33,148 bases of DNA, from the NCBI GenBank assembly GCA_013044385.1, contig JABEUN010000017.1, positions 1 through 33,148 on the forward strand. The letters are read 5' to 3'. The notes under the pieces are model-generated. The model was given only the letters and a program-made list of their open reading frames with translations. It was not told the origin of the DNA and ran no database searches. Positions 19,177-27,941 of the stretch are shown one piece after another. The position numbers and the translations under genes are program-made. Origin of the DNA: Acidimicrobiaceae bacterium. GTDB lineage: Bacteria; Actinomycetota; Acidimicrobiia; Acidimicrobiales; Acidimicrobiaceae. Every line of letters begins with the position of its first letter. Position 1 is the stretch's first letter.

Positions 19177-21549
19177 ATGGCCGGATCAATACTTGGAACT
19201 TCTGTACGTAGAGTAGAGGACCCGAATCTACTTTTAGGGCAAAGTACCTTCGTCGAGTCGATAAAGGTCGAAGGGGAACTTCAGCTAATTTTTGTCAGAT
19301 CACCTTTCGCCCACGCGAATATTCGGGGGATTCAGACTGATGATGCCAAAAAGGCGCCTGGTGTGGTAGGTGTCTACACCGCAGCTGATCTTGGACTTCC
19401 ACCGCACCATGCTTTCATGGCGCTCAATGATCTTGCTAAGCGTCCTCCGCTTGCCGACGGTAAGGTCCGCTTTGTTGGCGATGCAGTGGTGGCCATAGTC
19501 GCAGAGACTAGGGCGCAAGCACTCGATGCCTCCGAATTAGTCGTGGTCGATTATGAGCCACTCGACGTGGTAGTGGATCCCGAGGAGGCGCTTTCGGCAG
19601 GAGCACCGCTACAGTTCGCGGGGATTCCAAACAACGTCGCGGCCGGTTTCAAGGATTCGGCTGGCGCTTCTGTTCTCGACGGGGCTGACAGGGTAATCCG
19701 GGCGAGGTTCGTCAACCAACGTGTAGCGGTGGCATCGATGGAGGGTAACGCGATTCTTTCGATACCACCGGATGTGTCGCCGGACCAGAAGCTGACTATC
19801 TTCGTCTCGACACAGATGCCACACGGTTTCGCGATGCTCATAGGGAAGATCCTTGGCATAGATCGAAGTGAAATGAGGGTGGTGGCTCCCAACGTCGGGG
19901 GGGCTTTTGGTGGCAAAGCCGGACTCACCGCCGAACATACTGTTGCGGTGGCGACCTCAAGGCTGCTGGGAAAGCCGGTCAAGTGGGTGGAGACGCGTTC
20001 GGAGAACATGGTTGCCATGCCCCATGGTCGCGGACAGGTCCAGTACGTCGAATTGGGTGTGAAGAATGACGGCACCATTGTCGGCTTGAGAGCTCGTATG
20101 GTCGGTGACGCAGGGGCCTATGCGGGCTTCGGCGGAGCGCTTGCCCTTGGACCCACTCGAAACATGGCCCAAGGTGTATACGAGATCCCGAAGATCTCTT
20201 ATGATGCCGTCGCAGCGCTGACCAACACTACGCCAATGGGCGCATTCAGGGGCGCGGGAAGGCCCGAGGCGACGGCATTTTTGGAGAGGTTGATCGACAT
20301 TGCCGCGGACGAATTGGGGATTGACCCGGCCCAAATGAGGAGGATCAACCTCATTTCTCCTAATCATTTCCCTTACGTGACAAGGATGGGGACTAACTAC
20401 GACGTCGGCGATTATGCCTCGACGCTTGAAAAGGCGCTCGAGGAGGCCGACTACAATTCCCTTAGAATCGAGCAGGCTCGCCGCATTGCAGATGGAGAAA
20501 CCAGGTTGCTCGGAGTCGGCATTAGCAGCTACGTCGAGGTAACCGCAGGTGGTTCTGGGTCGGAGTTCGGTGCTGTAAGGATCAATGCAGATGGGTCCGC
20601 CACAGTGCGAGTCGGAACATCCGGCCACGGTCAGGGGCATGCGACCTCGTTTTCGATGATCGTTTCCGACCGACTGGGTATACCTGTAGAGCAGATCTCG
20701 TTCGTTCAATCTGATACAGATGAGGTTCCGAGAGGATCTGGCACCGGGGGATCGAGGTCGCTTCAGATCGGTGGTTCGGCGATCTCGGGCGCCGCCGACG
20801 CAGTACTAGCAAAAGCTAAGGAAGTTGCGGCGCAAAAGCTTGAAGCATCGGTCGATGACATAGTGGTGAGTGATTTTGGTGGCCTCCAGGTTGCAGGCGT
20901 GCCTGACTCAAGAGTTAACTGGGTCGAATTGGTCTCCGAGGCGTCCGAGATGGGCCTTGCACTAGATGAAGAGTTCGACTTCACTCAGGCTGCAGCGAGT
21001 TTCCCATTCGGGTCGCACGTATCGGTTGTGGAGGTTGACCTCGAGACCGGCGCGGTCCGCCCGATTCGACACGTAGCAGTTGATGATTGTGGCAGGATAT
21101 TGAATCCACTGATCGTTCAGGGACAGCAGCACGGGGGAATAGCACAAGGAATAGCACAAGTTCTTTGGGAGGAAATTCGCTACGACGAGGAAGGAAATCC
21201 CCTGACGGCCAACTTCGCCGACTATGGAATTCCCAGCGCAGCAGAACTCTGTAGCTTCGAGACATTCAATACCGAAACTCCGACCCCACTGAACCCTCTT
21301 GGCGCCAAAGGTATCGGGGAGTCGGGAACCATAGGTGCCATGCCGGCAGTTCAGAATGCGGTAGTCGATGCGCTTTCTCACCTTGGAGTGCTGCACATCG
21401 ATATGCCTTGTACACCTGAGCGAGTGTGGAGTGCGATTGCAAATCCAATAGCGACAAGAGAACTCTGGAAGGAGCCCCCACCAATATTCGATCAACTTCC
21501 AATGCGTGGAGTCCAGCCAGCCAGCCCAGCTTCTGAGGTTGACGTCTAA
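19177..21549 (+). CDS. Xanthine dehydrogenase-family molybdopterin-binding subunit
   Basis: Large catalytic subunit of a molybdenum hydroxylase (XDH / aldehyde oxidase / form II CoxL-like). The 790 residues show an N-terminal hammerhead domain (about 15-120), the molybdopterin-binding segment with PNVGGAFGGKAG near residue 240, the GAFRGAGRPEA loop near 354-362, and NPLGAKGIGESGTIGA with the catalytic Glu near 715. True CO dehydrogenase has AYRCSFR at the loop; this protein lacks the Cys, so CO oxidation is unlikely and an aromatic, purine or aldehyde substrate is more probable. The usual FAD and 2Fe-2S subunit genes are not beside it. The ATG lacks a strong ribosome-binding site. Substrate not determinable. 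Confidence 0.92.
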   Translation: MAGSILGTSVRRVEDPNLLLGQSTFVESIKVEGELQLIFVRSPFAHANIRGIQTDDAKKAPGVVGVYTAADLGLPPHHAFMALNDLAKRPPLADGKVRFVGDAVVAIVAETRAQALDASELVVVDYEPLDVVVDPEEALSAGAPLQFAGIPNNVAAGFKDSAGASVLDGADRVIRARFVNQRVAVASMEGNAILSIPPDVSPDQKLTIFVSTQMPHGFAMLIGKILGIDRSEMRVVAPNVGGAFGGKAGLTAEHTVAVATSRLLGKPVKWVETRSENMVAMPHGRGQVQYVELGVKNDGTIVGLRARMVGDAGAYAGFGGALALGPTRNMAQGVYEIPKISYDAVAALTNTTPMGAFRGAGRPEATAFLERLIDIAADELGIDPAQMRRINLISPNHFPYVTRMGTNYDVGDYASTLEKALEEADYNSLRIEQARRIADGETRLLGVGISSYVEVTAGGSGSEFGAVRINADGSATVRVGTSGHGQGHATSFSMIVSDRLGIPVEQISFVQSDTDEVPRGSGTGGSRSLQIGGSAISGAADAVLAKAKEVAAQKLEASVDDIVVSDFGGLQVAGVPDSRVNWVELVSEASEMGLALDEEFDFTQAAASFPFGSHVSVVEVDLETGAVRPIRHVAVDDCGRILNPLIVQGQQHGGIAQGIAQVLWEEIRYDEEGNPLTANFADYGIPSAAELCSFETFNTETPTPLNPLGAKGIGESGTIGAMPAVQNAVVDALSHLGVLHIDMPCTPERVWSAIANPIATRELWKEPPPIFDQLPMRGVQPASPASEVDV

Positions 21550-21669
21550 TCACTTAGTTGGAGATTTAGGGCGTGGCCGTGGAAGTTTCAAGGTGTGCCA
21601 GACGTTACTGGTCTGTTGAAGGTTCGTGATCGTTTTTTTGTGTCAATTTGAGTACAAATGGAGTGTGCA

Positions 21670-22302
21670 ATGCCGGAGCGTGTCCAGTTCTTCTTCGATC
21701 CCATATGCCCCTGGGCATGGATCACGTCTAGATGGATCGTTGAACTCACATCCCAAAAGGTAGTGGATCCAACTTGGAGCTTTATATCTTTGACCCTCGT
21801 CAATGAAGGAAAAGATTATGAAAAGGAGTTTCCCGTTGGCTACACATCCATTCATGGACTCGGCCATCGGCTTCTGAGGGTCGCAGCAGCGACCAGAGAG
21901 CAGTTTGGAAACGAGGCGGTGGGGCGCTTTTACACTTCTGCTGGCGAGGCAATACACAACGAGGGACGTCGATCTGGTTATCTCGATGGAGGATCAATTG
22001 ACGATATTCTGGCGAAAGCTGGACTACCGGATTCGTTGGCAGCTGCGTTGGATGACGAGGTCTACGACAAGGTGATCCGGATGGAGACCGATCTAGCGCT
22101 GTCCAGAACCGGGAAAGATGTCGGAACACCGATCATTTCCTTGCTGGATAGGCAGGACTCCTCTTTTTTTGGACCTGTGATGAGTTCGATACCAAAAGGC
22201 GAGGATGCGCGAAGGCTCTTCGACGCGTACCTCACCTTTACCGCATTTGGTGACTTCTGCGAGATCAAGAGGGCTATCAGGTCGGCCCCGGTATTCAACT
22301 GA
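21670..22302 (+). CDS. DsbA-family thiol oxidoreductase, mycothiol-dependent nitroreductase (Rv2466c)-like
   Basis: Thioredoxin-fold protein resembling mycobacterial Rv2466c, a mycothiol-dependent reductase. The match extends over FDPICPWAWITSRW near the N-terminus, EAIHNEGRR in the middle helical insert, DVGTPIISL (the cis-Pro loop) and FFGPVMSSIPKGEDARRLFDAYLTF at the end. The active site is CPWA, with Cys at about residue 13 and Ala where Rv2466c has the second Cys, so a monothiol mechanism is expected. No signal peptide, so it is cytosolic. ATG at 21670 is preferred over ATG at 21658 because GGAG sits 6 bases upstream. A T7 run and a small hairpin just before suggest separation from the hydroxylase gene. 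Confidence 0.85.
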   Translation: MPERVQFFFDPICPWAWITSRWIVELTSQKVVDPTWSFISLTLVNEGKDYEKEFPVGYTSIHGLGHRLLRVAAATREQFGNEAVGRFYTSAGEAIHNEGRRSGYLDGGSIDDILAKAGLPDSLAAALDDEVYDKVIRMETDLALSRTGKDVGTPIISLLDRQDSSFFGPVMSSIPKGEDARRLFDAYLTFTAFGDFCEIKRAIRSAPVFN

Positions 22303-22342
22303 CGGCTGCCGAGTCGTAGCTGTCAACTAGGCTCGACTAGCT

Positions 22343-23947
22343 ATGCTCATCGCAGATTCCCTTTCAGTCGAAGTTGGTGGCAAGTTCATTGTGGCCAACG
22401 TCAACTTCCGAGTGAACCCCGGCGAAAAGGTTGGAATAGTCGGGCGTAACGGCGCGGGTAAGACCTCTTTGCTCAGGGTACTTGGAGGCGATTCGGAGCC
22501 TTCGGGTGGAAAAGTAGCGAGAATTGGGGATGTCGGCTATCTGAACCAGGAGCCTAAGGCTGACTTCGAGGCGGCCGAGATGTCGGTGGTTCAGAGGGTG
22601 ATTTCAGGCAAGGGCCTCGACGAGGTAGCATCGGCACTCGAAAAGCTAAGGGTTGCGATCAGTGAAGATCCCTCGGAGCTAAACATTCGAAGGTTCTCCA
22701 AGATGGAAGAGAAGTTCTCGCACTTGGGCGGATATCAAGCTGAAGCCGAGGCAAAAAGGATTCTGACCGGACTTGGGTTATCTGCAAATCGTTTTGACAT
22801 GCAGGTGGCGAACCTCTCTGGCGGAGAGCGAAGAAGGGTTGAGCTCGCGAGAATCCTGTTTGCTGGGAGTGATCTGCTGCTGCTAGACGAGCCTACTAAT
22901 CATCTAGATCTCGACGCAAAGACTTGGCTTTTATCATTTATGCGGACCTATCGCGGTGCCTTGATAGTTGTCAGCCATGATCTCAACCTACTGGATGAGG
23001 CTATTACCCGTATTTTTCACCTGGAGCGTGGGCAGGGCGACGGCTCCTTGACGGAGTATAAGGGTACATTCTCGCAGTACAAGGTGGCCAGAGAGCAGGA
23101 TCGCATTAGGGCAGATAAAGAGGCGGCAAGGCTTTCGACGGAGATAGTTCGACTCGAGACTCTCGCGGATTCAATGCGCCACCAGACAGCAAAAAGAGCA
23201 AGGGTGGCAAAGACCTTAGATCGAAGGGTCGAGCGTTTGGGAGAGCGAGTCGTCGAGAGGGCTGACGACTACCGGGCAAAAGTGTCGACTCGCCTGAAGG
23301 ACCCGCCTACCTCTGGCAGGGACGTCCTCTCGGTCGCTTCACTTTGTAAGGGCTTTGGCGGAAACGGAGTGTTTGAGGATGTCAACTTCGACGTGCGCAG
23401 GGGTGAACGCTGGTTAGTAGTTGGCCTCAACGGAGCAGGGAAGACTACTTTGTTGAAGTTGATCACGGGCGAGGTCCCAGCTGACCTAGGTTCCGTCCGG
23501 CTTGGACACAACGTTTCGATGGGTTACTATGCCCAGGAGCACGAGAATCTCGATAGGGATAAGACCCCATTTGAACTGATTCGAGAGGTGGCTGACGGGA
23601 CTCATACTGAACTGAGGTCTGCGCTAGCGAGTTTCGGTCTCGCCGGCGACGTTATATTCCAGCCCAGCCAGACACTTTCAGGTGGCGAGAAGACGAAGCT
23701 TTCATTGGCTATGCAAGTTTGGGGTGAGCACAATTTACTCCTGCTGGACGAGCCGACCAACAACCTCGATCCTGAGTCGCGCGTGGCTGTTGGCCAAGCC
23801 CTATCAGGGTGGAAGGGCACGATGATCGTGGTCACACACGACGAGGAGTTCGCTGCAGAGTTGGAACCAGATCGCGTTCTCATTATGCCCGACGGGACTA
23901 TTGACTACTATGACGATGGCTACCTCGAACTTATCGCCATGGCCTAA
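22343..23947 (+). CDS. ABC-F family ATPase (ribosome-associated)
   Basis: Soluble protein of 534 residues with two ABC domains and no membrane segments, the ABC-F pattern. First Walker A GRNGAGKTS at about 34-42 with LSGGERRRVELARIL and LLLLDEPTNHLD; second Walker A GLNGAGKTTL near 361 with LSGGEKTKLSLAMQVW and LLLLDEPTNNLD. Between them is a charged helical linker (about 235-320, rich in Arg, Glu and Lys) that in this family reaches the ribosomal P site. Family members act in translation control or antibiotic protection; which applies here cannot be told. It starts 40 bases after the DsbA-like gene and ends convergently with the peroxiredoxin. Confidence 0.95.
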   Translation: MLIADSLSVEVGGKFIVANVNFRVNPGEKVGIVGRNGAGKTSLLRVLGGDSEPSGGKVARIGDVGYLNQEPKADFEAAEMSVVQRVISGKGLDEVASALEKLRVAISEDPSELNIRRFSKMEEKFSHLGGYQAEAEAKRILTGLGLSANRFDMQVANLSGGERRRVELARILFAGSDLLLLDEPTNHLDLDAKTWLLSFMRTYRGALIVVSHDLNLLDEAITRIFHLERGQGDGSLTEYKGTFSQYKVAREQDRIRADKEAARLSTEIVRLETLADSMRHQTAKRARVAKTLDRRVERLGERVVERADDYRAKVSTRLKDPPTSGRDVLSVASLCKGFGGNGVFEDVNFDVRRGERWLVVGLNGAGKTTLLKLITGEVPADLGSVRLGHNVSMGYYAQEHENLDRDKTPFELIREVADGTHTELRSALASFGLAGDVIFQPSQTLSGGEKTKLSLAMQVWGEHNLLLLDEPTNNLDPESRVAVGQALSGWKGTMIVVTHDEEFAAELEPDRVLIMPDGTIDYYDDGYLELIAMA

Positions 23948-23984
23948 CGTGTTAGCGGCACAAATTTCTAGCAGATGACTGGCT

Positions 23985-24015
23985 ACGGAAGGTCACGATT
24001 ACCCATGCCTTCCGT
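23985..24015. terminator. Hairpin between convergent ABC-F and peroxiredoxin genes
   Basis: ACGGAAGG (23985-23992) and CCTTCCGT (24008-24015) are exact inverted repeats around a 15-base loop. The position, between two gene ends 120 bases apart, suggests a shared terminator. There is no strong T-run on either strand. Confidence 0.5.
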
Positions 24016-24067
24016 CGCTCAGTGTGGGCAGGTAGTTGCGGTGAGAGCCGAGCCCTCCTGCACCTAG

Positions 24068-24550
24068 CTACAGCTTTGCGAGGACCGATTCCGCAGAGGA
24101 GACCGTTAGTCCGCCGCCTGGCTCGATGTCGATCGACTTGACGATTCCGTCTTCTAAGATCGCTGCATACCTCTGTGATCGGAGACCTATTCCGAAGCCG
24201 CGACCATCGAGCTCGAGATTTGCGGCTTTGGTGAAGTCTCCATTACCGTCGGCAAGCATAACTACCTGATCATCGATGCCCTGAGACGCTGCCCAGGCCG
24301 TCATAACAAATGGATCGTTGACAGAGATGCAGGCGATCAAGTCCACACCCTTTGCCAAAAGATCTTCTGAACGTATAACGAAGCCAGGGAGGTGGTAATC
24401 AGAGCAGGTGGGCGTGAAAGCCCCGGGCACCGCAAAGAGGACTACTTTGCCCTTTCCGAGCAGGTCACTAGAGTTGACATTTTCAACCTGCCCATTTCTA
24501 ATGGCCGCCAATTCGACCGATGGTATTTTCTCTCCGACCGTGAGACCCAC
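24068..24550 (-). CDS. Peroxiredoxin, Prx5 type
   Basis: Thiol peroxidase that reduces hydrogen peroxide and organic hydroperoxides. The peroxidatic Cys is in VPGAFTPTCS at about residue 49, followed by HLPGF, the Prx5 signature. A second Cys (LIACISVND, about 74) could act as resolving Cys, but many plant-type Prx5 proteins work with an external thiol. FGIGLRSQRYAAILEDG contains the conserved active-site Arg. The open frame reaches back to 24715, but GTG at 24550 is the real start: AGGAG lies 5 bases upstream and the 160-residue product then begins at the family N-terminus. It lies downstream of the phosphatase gene on the same strand. Confidence 0.93.
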   Translation of the reverse strand: MGLTVGEKIPSVELAAIRNGQVENVNSSDLLGKGKVVLFAVPGAFTPTCSDYHLPGFVIRSEDLLAKGVDLIACISVNDPFVMTAWAASQGIDDQVVMLADGNGDFTKAANLELDGRGFGIGLRSQRYAAILEDGIVKSIDIEPGGGLTVSSAESVLAKL

Positions 24551-24730
24551 GCCAGCTCCTCGTCTACTCAATCTGCTCGGCCAAACTTCCGAACTAGAAG
24601 CTAGAACGTGACGGATCGCAGAGTTATGCCTCATTTGGGCCTCAAAGCTTGAAAAATCCTGTTTTGGTCTTTGGAATAGCTGCAGCGAATGGGTTTGAGA
24701 GCTCACTGAATTCACTTCACTCCATCCATT

Positions 24731-25243
24731 TTATCCCAAGCGTTCTCCAATATGACGAACGACACCTGGTATGGCTCTCTGAATCATCAGGCCTACATCC
24801 TGAAATTCGGATTGAGTACCGAAGTATGGATCTGGCACGGAAAACGTGCCTTCATTCTGATCGGAGAGGCTCAAAAGGAGGTGGATTTCGACGTCGTAAA
24901 CCGGCGTTCCCACGACGAACTGGCGTAACCAAGTTGCGTGGGTCTCATCGAGAGCCAAGAGAAGTAGTGGTTTCGTCAGGTCCTGTTCAGTCAGCTTGTG
25001 AGCCTTATGGCGACCCGGCCGATAGCCCATTGAGATAAGCGCGGACCTCGCCCGGGGATCCATGTCGTCGCCTGAGTGGAGGTCAATTGTGCCGGCACTT
25101 GTTACCGATACAAGAGCATCAGGTTCGAGTTTTGAAAGAGCGTCGCTGAGGATCACCTCTGCCATCGGCGAGCGGCAGATGTTTCCAGTACAGACCGCTA
25201 TCTCGGTTAACTTCTGCAGCATTTTGAACAAGTTAGTGCTCAT
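24731..25243 (-). CDS. Low-molecular-weight protein tyrosine phosphatase
   Basis: Cysteine phosphatase acting on protein phosphotyrosine or phosphoarginine. The P-loop CTGNICRSPMAE lies at about residues 18-29 (catalytic Cys 18, Arg 24 of the CX5R motif), and VPDPYFG near the C-terminal half supplies the general-acid Asp. SAGT follows at the usual distance. The open frame extends upstream to 25339, but the added residues lack family similarity. ATG at 25243 (170 residues) and ATG at 25222 (163 residues) are both possible; neither has a clear ribosome-binding site, so the transcript may be nearly leaderless or the start wrong by a few residues. In Actinobacteria such enzymes act in polysaccharide export or stress control; no kinase partner is next to it. 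Confidence 0.9.
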   Translation of the reverse strand: MSTNLFKMLQKLTEIAVCTGNICRSPMAEVILSDALSKLEPDALVSVTSAGTIDLHSGDDMDPRARSALISMGYRPGRHKAHKLTEQDLTKPLLLLALDETHATWLRQFVVGTPVYDVEIHLLLSLSDQNEGTFSVPDPYFGTQSEFQDVGLMIQRAIPGVVRHIGERLG

Positions 25244-27941
25244 GTGCAAAGGGGCTGCAAATGCCCGTACCAAGCAGGCAACTGCTCCAGAGCGAGTGGT
25301 CGACCGTATCGGCTGGTCCGTCAGTGCAATCGGTTGCAATCCCGCCTATATGCGGGTTGGTTAAATACGGAGAATGTGTCACAGCTTGTCGCAAGACTTA
25401 GGAGTGATGAAGTTCTGCAAGACTGCAAATTCTCTAAGTATCAACCAACGAACGATTGAGGGATATTTTGCGGAGCGAATTTTGTTTGTGCGACGGCGAA
25501 CCATTGCGCTAGCTCATCAGGTTGACAGGTTTAAATGGTAGCTCCGAGAGTAACTTACTTCGGGAAACTTGCACCCTGTGCTAGGAGCAAGTCGATCCAA
25601 TTTGCTATACGAAATTCCCATACGGGGTGCTGGCGTCGTGAATTAAGGCAATCGTGCAAATGGCTCAAGCGACTGTCTCGACTTCGGAAGGCGATCGTCG
25701 AGGGACTCGTTTGCCCTTGGCCGGTCGACTAAAAAACAGAGGTCGTCAATAAAGTGGTCGCCGAACGTCACGATGGTCCGGGTCGGTCCCGAATTAACTA
25801 ATTGCCGCATGTTTCGGCTATTTCAACTAGAAATCAGCTTGAGACTGCAACAGCTCTACTTTGGTATTCGGAGCTTGAGTTTCTTTTCTACTAGATTACG
25901 GGCCACCGAGTCTGCCAAAGAACAATAGAACGGGTTGGGCATTGCTGTTTTTCCTGACCTCTCAACTTGTATCTTGTGAGAAGTCGGTACACAGACGCGA
26001 AATAAGAGGTCTTGGGTATTCCAGGCGAATCGTCGCACCTAGATAACTCGGGGCGGTATTTGGCTAGTTGGTAGAGTTGATCGATACCAATGATCTCAGA
26101 AGCTAAACCGAGAATGTCGGCTTGGCGGATGACGGCGGAAGAGTCCCGGCCGAAATTGTCTGCAGAATGCGTAGGCGAACCTGTATTGGTTTGATGCGGA
26201 TTCGGGATGGCCGGGAGGAAGGCTTATTGCTGCATAGCCCGATGAGAGCTAGCGGTACTCGGGTCCGTGAGAGGTTGTGAGTTTCGTCAGTTGGCTGAGA
26301 ACCTAGCGTTGCAAAACCTACAGTTCCCTGTCTACTACAACGCAGTCCAGTGACGATCGAAGCTGCTTTGTCGGCCCAAGAAGTTCGGTCGCAGAATTTT
26401 GTTTCAGTCTGGAGTCTCCGATCTCTGTACTTAGACCAGACCAATCAACTTGTAGCGCTTGGTAGCCACAGCAGGGTCAAGGCCCGAATCGGTTGAGCGA
26501 TATGCAGGTCGTATTGATCACTCGTCTCAATAGGGAGGTTCAGTATTTTCGGCCTAGCTTTCGGGCCACTTCCTATCGGTCGCGCATCTATTTTCAAGCT
26601 TATCCTGCAAAAATAAGCAACTCCACAAACGTAAAGTTGAGCGGCGAAGCTCGTGCAATTTAACTCCGCTGACTAGGGCGACAACTGCGCTGAGGTAGAA
26701 ATGGCAGTGATCTCGTCTGACTTCATCTCACCGAGTCATCGCTGAACCTGTCTTGGTCCTTGTGTCAATCTCTTGCGTTAAGTCCAGAGGTTTCAAAGGT
26801 TGCAGAGCCGACTACTCGCCGCATCGATGAATGCACCGGTATAGCAGCCATTAACATTCCCACTCTCGGTCGTAACTCTTTGTACATTCTGAAGCATTCC
26901 ATCTGCTAGCTGTCCGGTATGTGCCCGAGGGTTGGATCTGAGGCAATCTGTCGACAACTGGCTGCTTTCTGCTTAGCTAGGAAGCCGACACTGGAGGGAC
27001 CTAGAGTGACTGACCCGAGACGTGGCTGAACTGTGCTGCGGGAGATGGTGGATTTCGATTTTGGAAGTGCTTGGCCCTGACGGAGACGACAACGGTCTGA
27101 TTAGGGCCGCTTGTTGACTGCCTCTGGTCTTAGAGATGGTTTGCCCGTCGGCTGGCCAAGTCGGTGACTTCGGGAGACGTTCCGAGTCCGAAAAATTAGC
27201 CAATTAGACGATGAGTCGTCGAAGCGGTACCGAACAGCTTTGAAAACTGACAGTTGCGTTCTAGGCCGAACCAGACGGCGCGAATTTGAGTACGGTGCAG
27301 TCGGTACACAGGTCGGGAAGGCGTCCTCGCTGTGCGCTGGGTTCTGTTAGGCCATTTTCGCCGACTTGCCTGAATCCGACTGGTGGGCGTCGCGCGACCG
27401 AAGTCACGGCGGCGTGCCGACGGGTCGGAATTTGGAATGGTCCGAAGTGGAATATCCAAAAAGTGATCGACTCTCACCAGATTTGTCGTAGCTCGGCCTG
27501 CCAAGGCATGAATGGTGTACTTGAACTGGGATAACGTAGCATCTGGGCTGTTTTGGTCGACTTACCCACCTTCTTAAAGAATAAGCAAACTCAGAATAAT
27601 CTGGAGGAAAACATTGTTAAATTTGCAGGAACTGTATTTAACCAGCTAAAAGGGTCTAAACCCTGCGAATTTTAGAGAAGTTGTTGAAATCCAGAGAAAT
27701 TACTTTTCTGGGAAATTCACACTCGAAAGTACTAAAACCGCTGCGTGGGACCCATAAGGGGCCAGAGCAAGGGTGTGTTGGGCACTGCGAGGGCGCGGGC
27801 GCAATCCGTAAGAAATCAAGTAAAAATGCATGCATGCACTGGCAGCGGTTAGAGTCATAGTGCAAAATAGCTTTCGCCCCGGCTCGTTAAAACCGGGTTG
27901 GGTCGGGCTTTATTGGAAACACAGGAGGTTTCAAGGGGCAT
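25244..27941. other. 2.7-kb region without recognisable genes
   Basis: All frames are broken by stops every few dozen codons. The longest open stretches (roughly 26103-26444 and 27196-27504 on the minus strand) have no family motif, no convincing ribosome-binding site and an unconserved look. Small structures: CCCGC/GCGGG hairpin at 25341-25356, AGGGT/ACCCT at 27651-27664, CCAGAGAA/TTTTCTGG (one G-T pair) at 27691-27711, and an ATGCATGCATGCA run near 27826. I found none of the hallmarks of tmRNA, RNase P RNA or SRP RNA. The last 350 bases are A+T-rich and probably carry the promoter of the lipoprotein gene. Decayed genes are the likeliest content. Confidence 0.5.

Noticed and set aside
19177-21549. 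Aerobic CO dehydrogenase large subunit (coxL)
   Set aside because: The active-site loop is GAFRGAGR, not AYRCSFR, and coxM/coxS are absent, so only the wider molybdenum hydroxylase family is supported.
24551-24715. 55-residue N-terminal extension of the peroxiredoxin
   Set aside because: AGGAG 5 bases before GTG at 24550 and the family N-terminus fix the start there.
27196-27504. Minus-strand open frame of 102 codons in the empty region
   Set aside because: Arg/Thr/Pro-rich composition with no motif and no ribosome-binding site; looks like a chance frame in G+C-rich DNA.
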